Positions 18,449 through 28,367 of a stretch of DNA of 64,000 nucleotides are shown here, piece by piece. Origin of the DNA: Sporisorium sorghi (lineage: Eukaryota > Basidiomycota > Ustilaginomycetes > Ustilaginales > Ustilaginaceae); NCBI GenBank assembly GCA_023212695.1, contig JALCCG010000084.1:1-64000 (forward strand). Direction: 5' to 3'. The notes beneath the pieces are model-generated. The model had not been told where the DNA came from and ran no database searches. It was given only the letters and a program-made list of their open reading frames with translations. A program made the translations under genes and the position numbers. The stretch's first letter is position 1, and each line of letters begins with the position of its first letter.

Positions 18449-18935
18449 GCTGGACGAGCTGCAGCGCGGAAACGCGCGAGGCTGTACGATCGATCACTGA
18501 CCGAAGCCGGTAGGAAAGTGGACGGGGGAGAAGAAGAACGAGGCAGGAGACGAGGAGAGGGAGGAAGGTGCGGAAAGGAGGACTGGGGAGCGGATGGTGG
18601 AAGAAAGACGGAAAGAGGAGTGAGCCACGAGAAACACACTTCTATCCGCAGTCAGAGTCGAGAGGGTACGCAGAGAAGAACAAATTGGAAGCTGCGCAGC
18701 TTTGGAGCTGTTCTGTGCGCTGAGCAGACGCTGGCAACAACGTGTGCAACCAGAGCCAAGCGTCTGCGCAAGACGCTGTTTACAGAGGCCGTGAAGTGAA
18801 ATGCTTGAGCTTAATTCTCTGCGCAAGACGCCAATAAGGTTCAGCGTAGCAGCAGATGATTATCTCACCACACCGTCACTCGCGTTCTCTGATGCCCTCT
18901 ACTCGCATTGACCCTGCCATTCTACAAAGCGTTGA
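18449..18935. other. Intergenic region upstream of the Cys-motif gene
   Basis: 487 bp between two minus-strand genes: promoter of the Cys-motif gene, with a purine-rich tract at ~18520-18620, and the 3' region of VPS17. No gene seen. Confidence 0.5.
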
Positions 18936-21032
18936 TCAAAACTTGCCAGCGAGACTGCGCGCCGCCTCGGCGGCCGAGATGCGCGAGCGCCCGCTCGCCG
19001 TACCCGAGGCGCCCGAGTTGAGCGTGCCGAACGGATTCGGCCGTGCTTTGTTCGCACCGGAGCGGTCGAGGAACATCGACTGCGTTCCTGCGCCCGCCGA
19101 AAAGCCAGCCGCAAACGGGTTGCTTTGAGGACTCGCCGACGCTGACGCATGCATCGACTGCGACAAACTAGGTGTGCCCAGGGGAGACGCTCCGGACCAC
19201 GCATTGGGCGATGCTGGCATCGGCGAGTGCATCGACGCCTGCGGCTGCTGCGACAGGGCGGGCGAAGCGGGGTGCGGTGTAGTAGACGCTGCTGAACTCG
19301 TCGACCTCACCATGCTCTCCGCCCGCAGTGCCGGTGGTCGACTGTTGCTGTTCGATCCAGCGTCACCACCCGGTGCAGCAAACGAAGGTGCGTCCGGTCT
19401 CGACTGCGCCGAAGCCAGCCGTTGCGAAAAAGCGCTCTGATCCGAGTCAATGTGCGCAAACGGCGGCCGCTGCGGCGTCTGCATTCTGCTCGGCGGCGCA
19501 TCCGATCTCCTCGCACCATTCTCCAACTCGGCCTTGAGCGCCTTCATCTCCTTCAGCATCTGGCGCGAAAACATGACGCTGCCCCTCGCATGCTCCGCCA
19601 GCGCCTGCTGCAAGTCCTGGTGCGCATATCTACTGTGGCTCTGCAAGCTGTTGTGCAGCTCCTGGCTGATCTTCTTTAGATGCAACGCAAGCGCGTGCTC
19701 GTGTCGCTTGGCCTCCTCGAGCTCTTCAAGTGCGTCGTCGACGCGATCCGCGCGCAAGTTCCGCTGCATCTTGAGATGTTCCGCCTCCCTCTTTTTGTTG
19801 ACCGTGGCTTTTTGGGCGTTGTGGTGCTCTTCAACGAGAGCGTTGCGCGCGAGCATGGCCTCCTTGGCAGCGCGTGCGTTGATGGACTGGTACGCCACAG
19901 CATCGCCGATGGTCAGAAGCTCGGTATTGCTGAGCGCATCCTGAAGCTCGCCGAGGCTGCGAGCGGTGTAGGCGGTGCGTTTGAGCACGTACGGAAGACC
20001 GAGGCGCAAGGATGGTGGACGGATCTCTTCTACGGCACCGAGGTTGTTGAGTTTGACGGAGAGGTCGGTGAGCGCGACGGTGAGCGAGCGGCGCGAATGG
20101 GCGAGCTTCTCGGACGCTTCTGCAGCGTCGGCAAACTGCATCTCGAGACGAGTGACCTCTGCCCTGGCAGCGACGAGATCCTCATCGTCGTCGTAGACGC
20201 TTCTGGAAGTGCTAAGACCCTTGGAGCTGCCGCCGAGACCGAGGATGCCGAAGCCACCACTGCTGATACGAGAGCCAGCGGAGGCGGATGTTGCGAGCAC
20301 GCCGTTGGGGAGACCACCGGTTGCGTCGACGCCGCCGTAAGCGACAGAGGCAGCGCTGGCCATGGCATTGGCGAAGCGTTTGCGAGCAGCTGAAGAGCTT
20401 CCGGTGCCAGGCGGAGTGGGCGAGTAGGCAAAGTCGGCCTCGATCAAGTTGCGACTTTCTGGATGGTCTCGTAGTGCAGGCTCTGCCAAGACTCGAGAGA
20501 ACCACCTGCCGAGCATGAGACGAAGGATGCGCGTATCCTCCAAACCACTTGCGGTTGTCGAGGGCAAGGGTAAAGCTGGGACGATGATGGCTGGACTGGA
20601 GAGCGAGAGAGCCAGAGCGTAGAGGCAAAGTTCGCGATAGGTGCGGGTGATGCTGGGATAGGATGAAGCGCCGAAGTGAGGCAGATTGGTGATGGCATCA
20701 AAGCGAACGAGCAAATCCTTTCTCGCCTTTTCGATCGTCTGGATGCGAACACGCAGGAAGACTTCTCTTGGTTTCGAGTGAGACTCGTAGACACGAGAGG
20801 CATTCTCCTGCGCAGCCCATTGACCCTTGCGCTGCTCCATATCGGGATGCATGGTCGAATTCGGCGTTGGCTGCTGCTGCTGCTGTCCATTAGATGGTGT
20901 AGGTGGCACCGGCTTGTCCGAAGAAGAAGATGCAGCTCGAGCCGACATGCCTGGATGAGAGCGATACGAAGGTCCGCCGTTGGCTGCGGTCTGCTCTTGC
21001 GCAGCCTGACCTGGAGATGGATGCGACGACAT
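18936..21032 (-). CDS. VPS17: Retromer sorting nexin VPS17 (PX-BAR)
   Basis: Single exon, 698 aa. Residues 1-85 are disordered (Gln/Ser/Pro). A PX domain spans ~90-205: REVFLRVRIQTIEKA, FDAITNLPHFGASSYPSITRTYREL, then IIVPALPLPST and RNLIEADFAYSP. The ITNLP, RTY.E, IVPALPLP and IE.DF.YSP features are characteristic of fungal Vps17. A glycine/serine spacer leads into a long alpha-helical BAR region (~285-530, with EELEEAKRHEHALALHLKKISQ), followed by a Ser/Pro/Gln-rich tail. Vps17 pairs with Vps5 to form the membrane-bending half of retromer, which returns cargo receptors from endosomes to the Golgi. Its two neighbours are on the same strand but not functionally related. Confidence 0.88.
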   Translation of the reverse strand: MSSHPSPGQAAQEQTAANGGPSYRSHPGMSARAASSSSDKPVPPTPSNGQQQQQPTPNSTMHPDMEQRKGQWAAQENASRVYESHSKPREVFLRVRIQTIEKARKDLLVRFDAITNLPHFGASSYPSITRTYRELCLYALALSLSSPAIIVPALPLPSTTASGLEDTRILRLMLGRWFSRVLAEPALRDHPESRNLIEADFAYSPTPPGTGSSSAARKRFANAMASAASVAYGGVDATGGLPNGVLATSASAGSRISSGGFGILGLGGSSKGLSTSRSVYDDDEDLVAARAEVTRLEMQFADAAEASEKLAHSRRSLTVALTDLSVKLNNLGAVEEIRPPSLRLGLPYVLKRTAYTARSLGELQDALSNTELLTIGDAVAYQSINARAAKEAMLARNALVEEHHNAQKATVNKKREAEHLKMQRNLRADRVDDALEELEEAKRHEHALALHLKKISQELHNSLQSHSRYAHQDLQQALAEHARGSVMFSRQMLKEMKALKAELENGARRSDAPPSRMQTPQRPPFAHIDSDQSAFSQRLASAQSRPDAPSFAAPGGDAGSNSNSRPPALRAESMVRSTSSAASTTPHPASPALSQQPQASMHSPMPASPNAWSGASPLGTPSLSQSMHASASASPQSNPFAAGFSAGAGTQSMFLDRSGANKARPNPFGTLNSGASGTASGRSRISAAEAARSLAGKF

Positions 21033-21138
21033 GGTGTTATGTAGATTTCAGCCTGCGAGGCTGGTGTCGGATAGAAGCCGGATTGCCGCGGTGCACAGCT
21101 TAGATGCTGAGCATGCTGTGGATGTCGCCTGGGGTAGA

Positions 21139-21177
<39 letters not shown>

Positions 21178-21842
21178 GAAGACAGAATGACGACGATCGC
21201 GGTTTGACGATAGACGAGAGACGAGAGCGAAAGCGAGAGTGTGATGTGAGTGATGTGAGTGGAGGAGAAAGGCGATTGCACAGGCCAAATCCACGCGCTT
21301 GCCTGTGTGTGTGTGCGTTGCAGTGAATGCTCCTATTTTGCTGCTTGCTCTGTCGCCCTGTCTCTCTCGTCCGAAATGGCCGCAATCCATGCTGGAAGTG
21401 AGACACACACTCATCACAGCATACACACACACACAATGGAAGAGATCTCCTTGCTCGGATCAGTCTTGTCGTCATCAAGCAACGCTCGATGCTTGCAGCA
21501 AGAATCTTCGATAGCTGCTTCATAATACCGAGGAGCCCAGCGAAAAGGAATGAGAGCAAAAGCCATCAGCAGGAGCGGTTCCAAAAGTGCAGCTTCTTGT
21601 TTGAATGATCATGACATCCAACGCAAAGGTCGGCTAAGCTCGCTGTGGGCGGCACTGACTTGTCTCGAGACTTGAAGTTGAAAGTAGTCAAGAACACTTG
21701 GCATGGCACCAATACGGCCAGCCTACGCGAGAGAGGGTGCTAAGGTTGTGGTTGTGTTGCAAAAGGTACAAGTACATGGATCGTGATCGAGGCAGCTGGA
21801 ATGTGAGACCTGCCTGTCCAGCGAACCTCCAAGGTAAGTTCA
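21033..21842. other. Intergenic region upstream of VPS17
   Basis: 810 bp with a (GA)n microsatellite at ~21140-21176 about 110 bp before the VPS17 start and a CA/GT-rich patch at ~21305-21435. It also contains the 3' region of NAA10. No gene seen. Confidence 0.5.
21140..21176. repeat. (GA)n microsatellite
   Basis: About 18 consecutive GA units in the leader or promoter of VPS17. Similar GA/CT tracts occur in front of several genes in the window (14300-14388, 30070-30110, 52750-52781), so these seem to be a common promoter or leader feature in this genome. Confidence 0.9.
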
Positions 21843-22514
21843 TCAAAAGTTGAGGCGCATGTGCAAGGCATCTTCGCCATCAGCGTAGTAGCCCTTCTCT
21901 ACGCCGTGCACCTCAAAGCCGAGCGTGTCGCGATACAAGCCGATGGCGGCGCGGTTCGTCTGTCTGACGTGCAGCGACACAAATTTGGCGCCAAACACGT
22001 CCCGCATGGCTTCCTCTGTGTCGTTGTTGTAGCCAGGCACGGTGCAGCAAGAAGCAAGATGCAAGATTGGCAGACAAGAAATGGTCAGTGAACATATCAG
22101 TCACCCTCAAAGCGCGAGTTCCGGCGTGAGAGGCGGGAAGAGACTTACGACTTTGCTTCATGAGCTTGTTTGCAAGACCCAGTCGACGATACGAGCGAAG
22201 CACGCTGATACTTGTGACGTGCCCGTGAGGAATGCCATCGGCCGGCTCCTCCTCCATCTTGCCCAGAATGTATCCGACGATCCTCCCCTTCTCGTCCTCG
22301 GCAACATACGAGAGCTGTGGCCAGGTCAGCGCGTGGTAGAGGTAGTATCGTAATGTGTAGTTTTCGGGCAGATTGTGCAGGTTGCAGTACTGCATGCCCA
22401 GCAGGTCATCGATCTGCCGCAGTGAAGAGGATGTCTCTCATCAGCCAGTTGGTCTCGCAATCGTCCATGCTGGTCGTTGTTGTAAGTACCTACCGTCGCT
22501 TCTCGGATGTTCAT
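21843..22514 (-). CDS. NAA10: N-terminal acetyltransferase A catalytic subunit NAA10/ARD1 (three exons)
   Basis: Exons complement(22494-22514, 22149-22413, 21843-22015) join in frame to 152 aa. Introns are 22414-22493 (GTAGGT...CAG) and 22016-22148 (GTAAGT...CAG). The first exon encodes only MNIREAT. The product follows human and yeast Naa10 closely: [49 protein letters not shown], the acetyl-CoA loop [30 protein letters not shown] and [11 protein letters not shown]. As NatA with Naa15 it acetylates Ser/Ala/Thr/Gly N-termini at the ribosome. The protein stops right after the GNAT fold and lacks the extended C-terminal tail of human NAA10 (235 aa). Confidence 0.95.
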
Positions 22515-23700
22515 GCTGGCTGAAGAGAGGCCTTGTTGCAAGGCGATGCTGCTCACGTCGAGTTTCGGTGCAAGCGGGATGAGGTCGAAAGCAAGAATGC
22601 AAACATCTTGTTCTTCTTGTTCTTCGAGTGGACCCTCATCATGCTCGCTCGCCTCCCTCCACGTGACTGAGCCACTTTCTGGCCCATCGCTCGATTCCGG
22701 GCCCGATCCAGATCAGATTTCTACTCCCACCTTTCGCTGTTGCTCCTCTTTCTGCCGCGCAAGGTTGTCACGAACCCCCTTTTGGTGGTCCACACACCTT
22801 TCTGAGCAGCAGCCCACATAGTATCAAGTCGAGTGGTGTGAAGTTGTTGTAAAATGTGAAGCCACTGAGGGTGAACTCTGGGGTGACACTTCAATCAATA
22901 CAGTTTGCAGGTACAAAGTATACCATTGAAGGGATTGAATAGAGAGCTATCTCTTTGTATTCAACACTGGGCTTGCTTGTAGAGCTCAATCTGAGGTTGT
23001 TTCAGCCAAGATACTGCCCGTTGGTGCTGTCAACAAAGGGAAAACACAGTAGGTACCGGGGTACAGCTTACTGGTATTGGGAAAGGATAGTAGTTGTCGA
23101 GAATGGATGGGAAGGAATGGCAGACTAAGTGGTTCGAGGAATAGGAACTTGTTCGATTAATTTGAGAGTGAGAAAGTAACTACAAGGGGTCAAGTATATA
23201 TAGGCATTGTGATGCCATCGTCGAGTGTATACAAGATGATGTCAACAATGCCTAAGATGATACATGAAGAAACATAGGAATGTGAGGGAAGTGAAACAAA
23301 AGTGAGATACTCAAACTGTATATGGGATGGTGCAAAACACCATGTGTTGCCATTTGTTGAAGATGGCAAAGTAAAGCTGTTGTTGATATCTTGGTAGCTC
23401 AGTGACAGGAGAACTCAGCGACAGCAAGACTTGGTGACGGCAAATAAGCTAATGCAAGGTACAGCCAGGTCCAAGCCGTGCCTGCATATGTGTGAGAGTT
23501 CACCAAAGGCAGCATCTGGACTCCCACACACAGTCTGGAATTTGTTGGAAATTCCAAATTCAAGATGCATCGAATTTGTTAGACTGAGGGGTGCATGAGT
23601 GAATTGCATGCAAAAAGATGTCATTGAGATTGACTTACCTGATGTTGGGATTGGGCTGCCACTAGCGTGATTGAAGGAATGTATATGCCAATAGTAATGT

Positions 23701-24203
23701 AGTTCCCATAGCTGCGAAATTCCCATAGATGCAAGATTTTCACACAATATTGCTGTGTGCTGCCACTTTTTTAAACTGGACCATGATCACTTCAAAGGCC
23801 CCTGACCATTAGTACAAAGTCCTCCAATCAACCTCAAACCTTGAAGGCACATAGATACTATGTCTGGAAGTATGCTACTATGGTCATATGAGTATATCGC
23901 CGAGCCAAAGAAGCCAAAAATGTGAACAAGCAAAAATGTACTGCTACAGTGTCAGCCAAAATCAACTTTTTTCTTCCTTCGCATTTTCTGACTCTGACTG
24001 CAATACAAACATACCTGATATGGGTATGTACACATTCTTTGGTTTCCAGGCTACAAGTCTATGCCATTGGATAGGATATACTAAAACTTGTGTCACCAAC
24101 AAAAATGCTGTTGAAGTGATCATGGTCAGATTTAAAAAAGTGGCTGCACATGGCAATATTGTGTGAAATCTTGCATCTCTGGGAATTTCGCAGCTACGGG
24201 AAC
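23701..24203. mobile_element. 0.5-kb element with ~93-bp terminal inverted repeats (MITE/foldback-like)
   Basis: The left arm 23701-23794 and the right arm 24111-24203 are imperfect inverted copies. Left reads GTTCCCATAGCTGCGAAATT... and the reverse complement of the right reads GTTCCCGTAGCTGCGAAATT.... Both continue through GATGCAAGATTT(T)CACACAATATTG to CATGATCACTTCAA. Similarity weakens outside both ends. The 316-bp centre has no coding potential. Long inverted arms with a non-coding centre fit a non-autonomous DNA transposon or a foldback element. No target-site duplication could be fixed by eye. Confidence 0.75.
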
Positions 24204-24525
24204 TATGTTAGCAGTCAGCAAGTCAGCCAGCCTGGAGATGATATCCGTGGGTCACTATCTGGGCAGGCAGGGGCGACACGCCCCACCTTTGACAGCCAAA
24301 AATAAGCAACAAAAAGCCCAAAAATTGGTCTTCTGTTTGGTTCTGTGACGACTGTCTGCTGACTTTCGATTTTGCTCAATTTTCCGATGTCACAGCAGCT
24401 GTACAGATGCAGCCAGCCACCCCTGATGTGACGAGAGTGAGGAAGAGATGTAACAACCACATCGTAAAAAGTTGGATTTTTCTCTGGCCAACCAGAGGCT
24501 AAACCAGGAGGGCTGTCATAAAAAA

Positions 24526-24677
24526 ACCAGACCAGCACCTCTGGTTCATGCCTGGCTTGATTTTTCAACCAGCAACACTGATCCATATAAACCAGAGGTG
24601 AACCAGAGCTTCTGGTCATGTCTGGCTTAGGTTTTCAGCCAGCAGCCCTGTATTACTGAACCAGGGCTGAACCAGGA
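24526..24677. repeat. Two tandem ~70-bp imperfect repeats rich in AACCAG
   Basis: Two units (about 24526-24600 and 24601-24677) share the order ACCAG, CTTCTGGT or CCTCTGGTT, CATG(C/T)CTGGCTT, TTTTCA(A/G)CCAGCA, ACCAG(A)GG(C/T)TGAACCAG. Further AACCAGAGG/CTGGTTT fragments extend to ~24485 on the left. Confidence 0.6.
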
Positions 24678-25052
24678 CAGCAGCACAAAAGCAAATTTGG
24701 ATCTGGGAAATCCACAGGTGTGCTAAGGAGTTGTTTTTCTTGGAGAAACAGCAGGAAAGTGCACATTTTACTCAAAGATGCATGAGCTCACCCAGGAAGC
24801 GGCATCAAGGCTGACTACCACCACCCTACTGCGCACGGTGAGGTGGCCCCTGCTGCACTTGCGCATGTCAAGGGGTGTAGAGAAAAACTCGATTTTTTTT
24901 CTATTTTTTGTTTTTCGATTTTTTTAAGCCAGAGGCTAAAGCACATCCTTGGTTTAGCTTCTGTTTTGAATTTCATATTAGAAAGTAAAGCTAAGTTGTC
25001 AGCCTATGTACGGAAGTCGGTGTCAGTTAATCAGTACTCAAATATGACTTAC

Positions 25053-26209
25053 AACACTCAGCACTGAGTGTTTAGACTCAGTGCTGTGATTTCTAAGTTG
25101 CAATCTTGGGAGAGTGCCATGCTGTTCCGGAGTCCCATGGGTGAATGATCCAGACTGCAATGTCGGGGTGTCAGTCATGGTGGGATAATATCGAGTAATG
25201 AATGTAGCATAGTGGTTGGAAGCTTCGAATATGACTGTCGAGTTTCAACACTCAGTGCTGAGTGTTGAGAGTTGCTCGGTGATCTTGGGTTTGGTCAGAT
25301 GAGTTAGTGATTTGATAGTATTTCTCTTCTCATCTTCATGCATTCTCAGGTCCTTATATACATGTGAGTGAGCTGGCCATCCCTTGCTATGAGCGTGTGT
25401 CAACTACAGCATAAGTCCCAAGTTCCCTCGCTGAGTATCTGTTGTGCTCTGATGAAATGCCACACTCAGTACTGAGTGTTCATAGCCTATCGGCGGAAAC
25501 CCAACACTCAGTGCTGAGTGTCGCTCCCCTTCAAGGGTGTTTGCGATGCCATCTGTGGGTTCCTGTGATCTCTGATTTGCTCGGCTCTCTGTTAAGCGCC
25601 TGGGGTCTGGTAACCTCAACAGCGAGAGGGGATGGGTTGTCGAGGCCAGGGGCAATAGTCTGGACTTGGAGGCTTGGTACAACGCTAGCGGGCATGGGGC
25701 AAATACAAGGGAAGGTCTTGGGATTCCACCTACAGGGTGAGTAGAGTAAAATACAATCGATGAGAAGAAGAAGGTCGGAGACTTTGCATCGTGCTCAGAA
25801 CAGCCTCTGCACCCAGTGGCCAATGCTGCAGCCACCAGGTCGAGTCAACCAATCTCCCGATCCCTTTGCGATCGACCCATCCCAACACGATCCATGACAC
25901 TCTCCCAGGTCTGAGTGCTGTCTTTGAGTTCGACCAGTCAAGGTGACTCGACTTGGCCTTGTCCGGGTGTGAGAGTTTACCTGGGAGGTCTGTCATTGGT
26001 CCATTGGGGTGTTGGTTCCCATCACCAAGTGATTGTAGCCATTTGAGGGTGCTCAACACTCAGTGCTGAGTGTTGAGACTCATACCTGAGCCAATAGGAT
26101 CATGGCTTTGCATTATTCAAAGTGGGAAAATTTGTGAGAATTTCTCCAAGGACCCAAGCATCGCATCTTGAGATCTCCCAATTGGTTCCAACACTCACTG
26201 CTGAGTGTT
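25053..26209. repeat. Six dispersed copies of a 20-bp palindrome
   Basis: The palindrome AACACTCAGTGCTGAGTGTT (9-bp arms, 2-bp centre) occurs at 25053-25072, 25247-25266, 25461-25480, 25503-25522, 26055-26074 and 26190-26209. Some copies have one or two mismatches, and one has the centre inverted (CA). A seventh half-copy follows the first at ~25075-25086. Spacing is irregular (from 22 to about 530 bp). Confidence 0.85.
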
Positions 26210-26684
26210 GGGCTTCATAGAGTGATGTACTCGAGTATGAGATGAATGCCTGATTCCGCATGGCGAATCCAACATTTCAACCAGGGTCCCTGTTGAGTGC
26301 CTGGTTCACGAAATAAGAAATCCAACTTTTTACGTTGTGAACCCACGACATCTCATTTCCAGCACGCACGCTCTCGCGCCCTGTCCTGCGCCTGCGTGTC
26401 TGTCTGCCTTCTTTCGCTTTGCTTGTCTTGGCCTCCACGCTGCACGCAGTGACCGAATTCATCCTCGTTTCTTCTTCTTGCTTTTCCCTTCCTTTGCGCC
26501 TTCTTCCACCATCCAACGCTTTCTGCCTTACAGATCACTCTCAAGAGCTTTCCGCCTTGCTTTCCTTTCGCATCTCCAAACTCGTCCTGGCTCGGCTCCA
26601 CTCCACTCTGCTTCAGTTCTAGCTCGACTCTCTGCGGCAAAACATCCCTTCAGCGTCGGTTGACACGAGTTTTCTCGCGAACGA

Positions 26685-27704
26685 ATGTTCCGCAAACACG
26701 ACAAAGACACCTCCAAGGGAAGCAAGAAGGATCCAAAGACAAAGGAACCAATGACCGACGCCGCAAAGAGCGGCCGCCCAGGCAACCTCGACGCCTCCCA
26801 GCAAGAGGCTCTCGACAAGTTCCGCACCACCATCCAGCAGAAGGGCATCTTCAACCCCGAACGTCACGATGATGCTTGTCTGTGCCGCTTCCTCCGCGCG
26901 CGCAAGTGGGATCTAGTCGCTGCAGAGGCCATGTTCACCGAGGCCGAAAAGTGGAGGACTGACTTCAAGGTCGACGAACTCTACCACTCGTTCGAGTATC
27001 CTGAAAAGGAAAAGGTCGACCAATACTACCCGCAGTACTACCACAAGACAGACAAGGACGGTCGTCCTATTTACATCGAGCAGCTCGGCAAGCTCGACCT
27101 TAAGGCTCTCTACCAAGTAACCACGCCCGAACGCCAGATCCAGAAGCTCGTCGTCGAATACGAAAAGTTCCAGCGAGAGCGCCTTCCCGTCTGCTCGACC
27201 ACCAAGGGAGAGCTCGTCGAGACTTCGTGCACCATCATGGACCTCAAGAACGTCGGCATCTCCCAATTCTGGAAGGTGTCCACCTACGTACAGCAAGCCT
27301 CCAACATTGGTCAGCACTACTACCCCGAAACCATGGGCAAGTTCTACATCATCAACTCTCCCTACATCTTCACCACCGTCTGGTCCGTCATCAAGGGCTG
27401 GCTCGACCCTGTCACTGTCGAAAAGATCAAGATCCTCGGCCACAAGTACCAAGACGAGCTCGTCCAGCAGATTCCCGCTGAGAACCTCCCCAAGGAGCTC
27501 GGAGGAACGTGCAGCTGCCCCAACGGCTGTTCGCTCTCGGATGCTGGTCCTTGGAACACGGAAGAAGGCCGCCAGATCATCGAAAAGGTGCGCGCCGAAG
27601 AGAAGCAAAAGAGAGAGCTCCACGAGCGAGATGGCTCCGCCGTCGCTGCTGCTGCCCCCGCCGCTGCCCCTGCTGCTGAACAGAATGGCTCGACAACCGC
27701 TTGA
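26685..27704 (+). CDS. SEC14: SEC14 phosphatidylinositol/phosphatidylcholine transfer protein
   Basis: Single exon, 339 aa. Residues 1-35 are a basic disordered extension. The CRAL-TRIO N-terminal helices (DDACLCRFLRARKWDLVAAEAM) are followed by the lipid-binding CRAL-TRIO domain (~110-275). This includes GRPIYIEQLGKLDLKALY, YYPETMGKFYIINSP with Glu215, LDPVTVEKIKILG with Lys247, and IPAENLPKELGGTC. Glu215 and Lys247 match the yeast Sec14 residues that bind the inositol head group. The protein ends with a charged helix and an Ala-rich tail. It is expected to exchange phosphatidylinositol and phosphatidylcholine and so sustain PI4P-dependent secretion from the Golgi; in dimorphic fungi it also supports morphogenesis. 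Confidence 0.95.
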   Translation: MFRKHDKDTSKGSKKDPKTKEPMTDAAKSGRPGNLDASQQEALDKFRTTIQQKGIFNPERHDDACLCRFLRARKWDLVAAEAMFTEAEKWRTDFKVDELYHSFEYPEKEKVDQYYPQYYHKTDKDGRPIYIEQLGKLDLKALYQVTTPERQIQKLVVEYEKFQRERLPVCSTTKGELVETSCTIMDLKNVGISQFWKVSTYVQQASNIGQHYYPETMGKFYIINSPYIFTTVWSVIKGWLDPVTVEKIKILGHKYQDELVQQIPAENLPKELGGTCSCPNGCSLSDAGPWNTEEGRQIIEKVRAEEKQKRELHERDGSAVAAAAPAAAPAAEQNGSTTA

Positions 27705-28017
27705 ACGTGGATTGCCCATTTTTCGGTCATTCATACCTCTTTCCATCGGCTCGCATTCGACAGTGCCGATCGCAACCTACCCCATTCCAAGCATTGTATT
27801 TACCCGTTTGTCTGCTTTCGTCACCTGACTGCCTTCTCACTCGCGGCGAAATAGATTCATGCCCAGCTTCCGAATGTGCGTCAAACGCCGTAGAATGTCG
27901 AACGTGCACGTCTCTGTTGTTCTGCCTCAGAGCGTCGCGGCGTTAGGAGGCAAATACTTGTTTATGCTTTATATATGCAATTCAGTCACCGGTTGTGCAT
28001 GTTAGGAGGACGCGACT
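27705..28017. other. SEC14 3' region and tRNA upstream region
   Basis: 313 bp holding the SEC14 3' untranslated region and the tRNA upstream region (TTTATATATGC at ~27968). No gene seen. Confidence 0.4.
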
Positions 28018-28091
28018 GACTCCATAGCTCAGTTGGTTAGAGCGTAGCACTGTTAATGCTGAGGTCGGCGGTTCGAGCCCGCCTGGGGTCG
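28018..28091 (+). tRNA. tRNA-Asn (anticodon GUU)
   Basis: 74 bases fold as a cloverleaf. The acceptor GACTCCA pairs with TGGGGTC (one T-G pair), with discriminator G. The D arm is AGCTCAGTTGGTTAGAGC, and the anticodon stem is TAGCA/TGCTG with loop CTGTTAA giving anticodon GTT. The T arm GGCGG-TTCGAGC-CCGCC follows. The A box (TAGCTCAGTTGG) and B box (GGTTCGAGCCC) are intact, and there is no intron. Confidence 0.95.
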
Positions 28092-28097
28092 CGTTAT

Positions 28098-28124
28098 TTC
28101 TTTTCTTTTCTTTTTTTTTTTTTT
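28098..28124 (+). terminator. RNA polymerase III T-run terminator
   Basis: T-rich runs begin 7 bases after the tRNA and end in 14 consecutive T residues (28111-28124), the expected Pol III stop signal. Confidence 0.85.
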
Positions 28125-28367
28125 CGCGCCCTCATCCTTTTTATGAAGTCCCCACCTTCCGCCAGCAGACGTTTGCAATGAAGGAATTTTGCCAGACTGT
28201 GCCGGGCCTGGAATCTTCGGCATTGCGTTCACTTTGCTGCATCCAACACTTGTCTCTCTCAGGTACAATGTCGGCAAGCAAAGCTCATCATTCTGGTCGT
28301 GGATCAAAAAGAATGTTCATTGATGACTGCTGCTGGTGCGGCACAAAGACTGGAGCGAATGCGTCAT

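Larger units (their letters stand above)
22515..26684. repeat. AT-richer gene-free island with repeats
   Basis: Over 4 kb without a convincing gene, from the NAA10 promoter to the SEC14 promoter. From about 22830 to 26330 the base composition shifts to AT-rich with few CpG and many TpG/CpA, unlike both flanks. It contains a long inverted repeat (23701-24203), tandem repeats (24526-24677) and six 20-bp palindromes (25053-26209). The open frames present are short and resemble nothing. This looks like old, mutated transposon sequence, possibly silenced chromatin. The last ~350 bp (26330-26684) return to pyrimidine-rich promoter-like sequence for SEC14. Confidence 0.65.
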
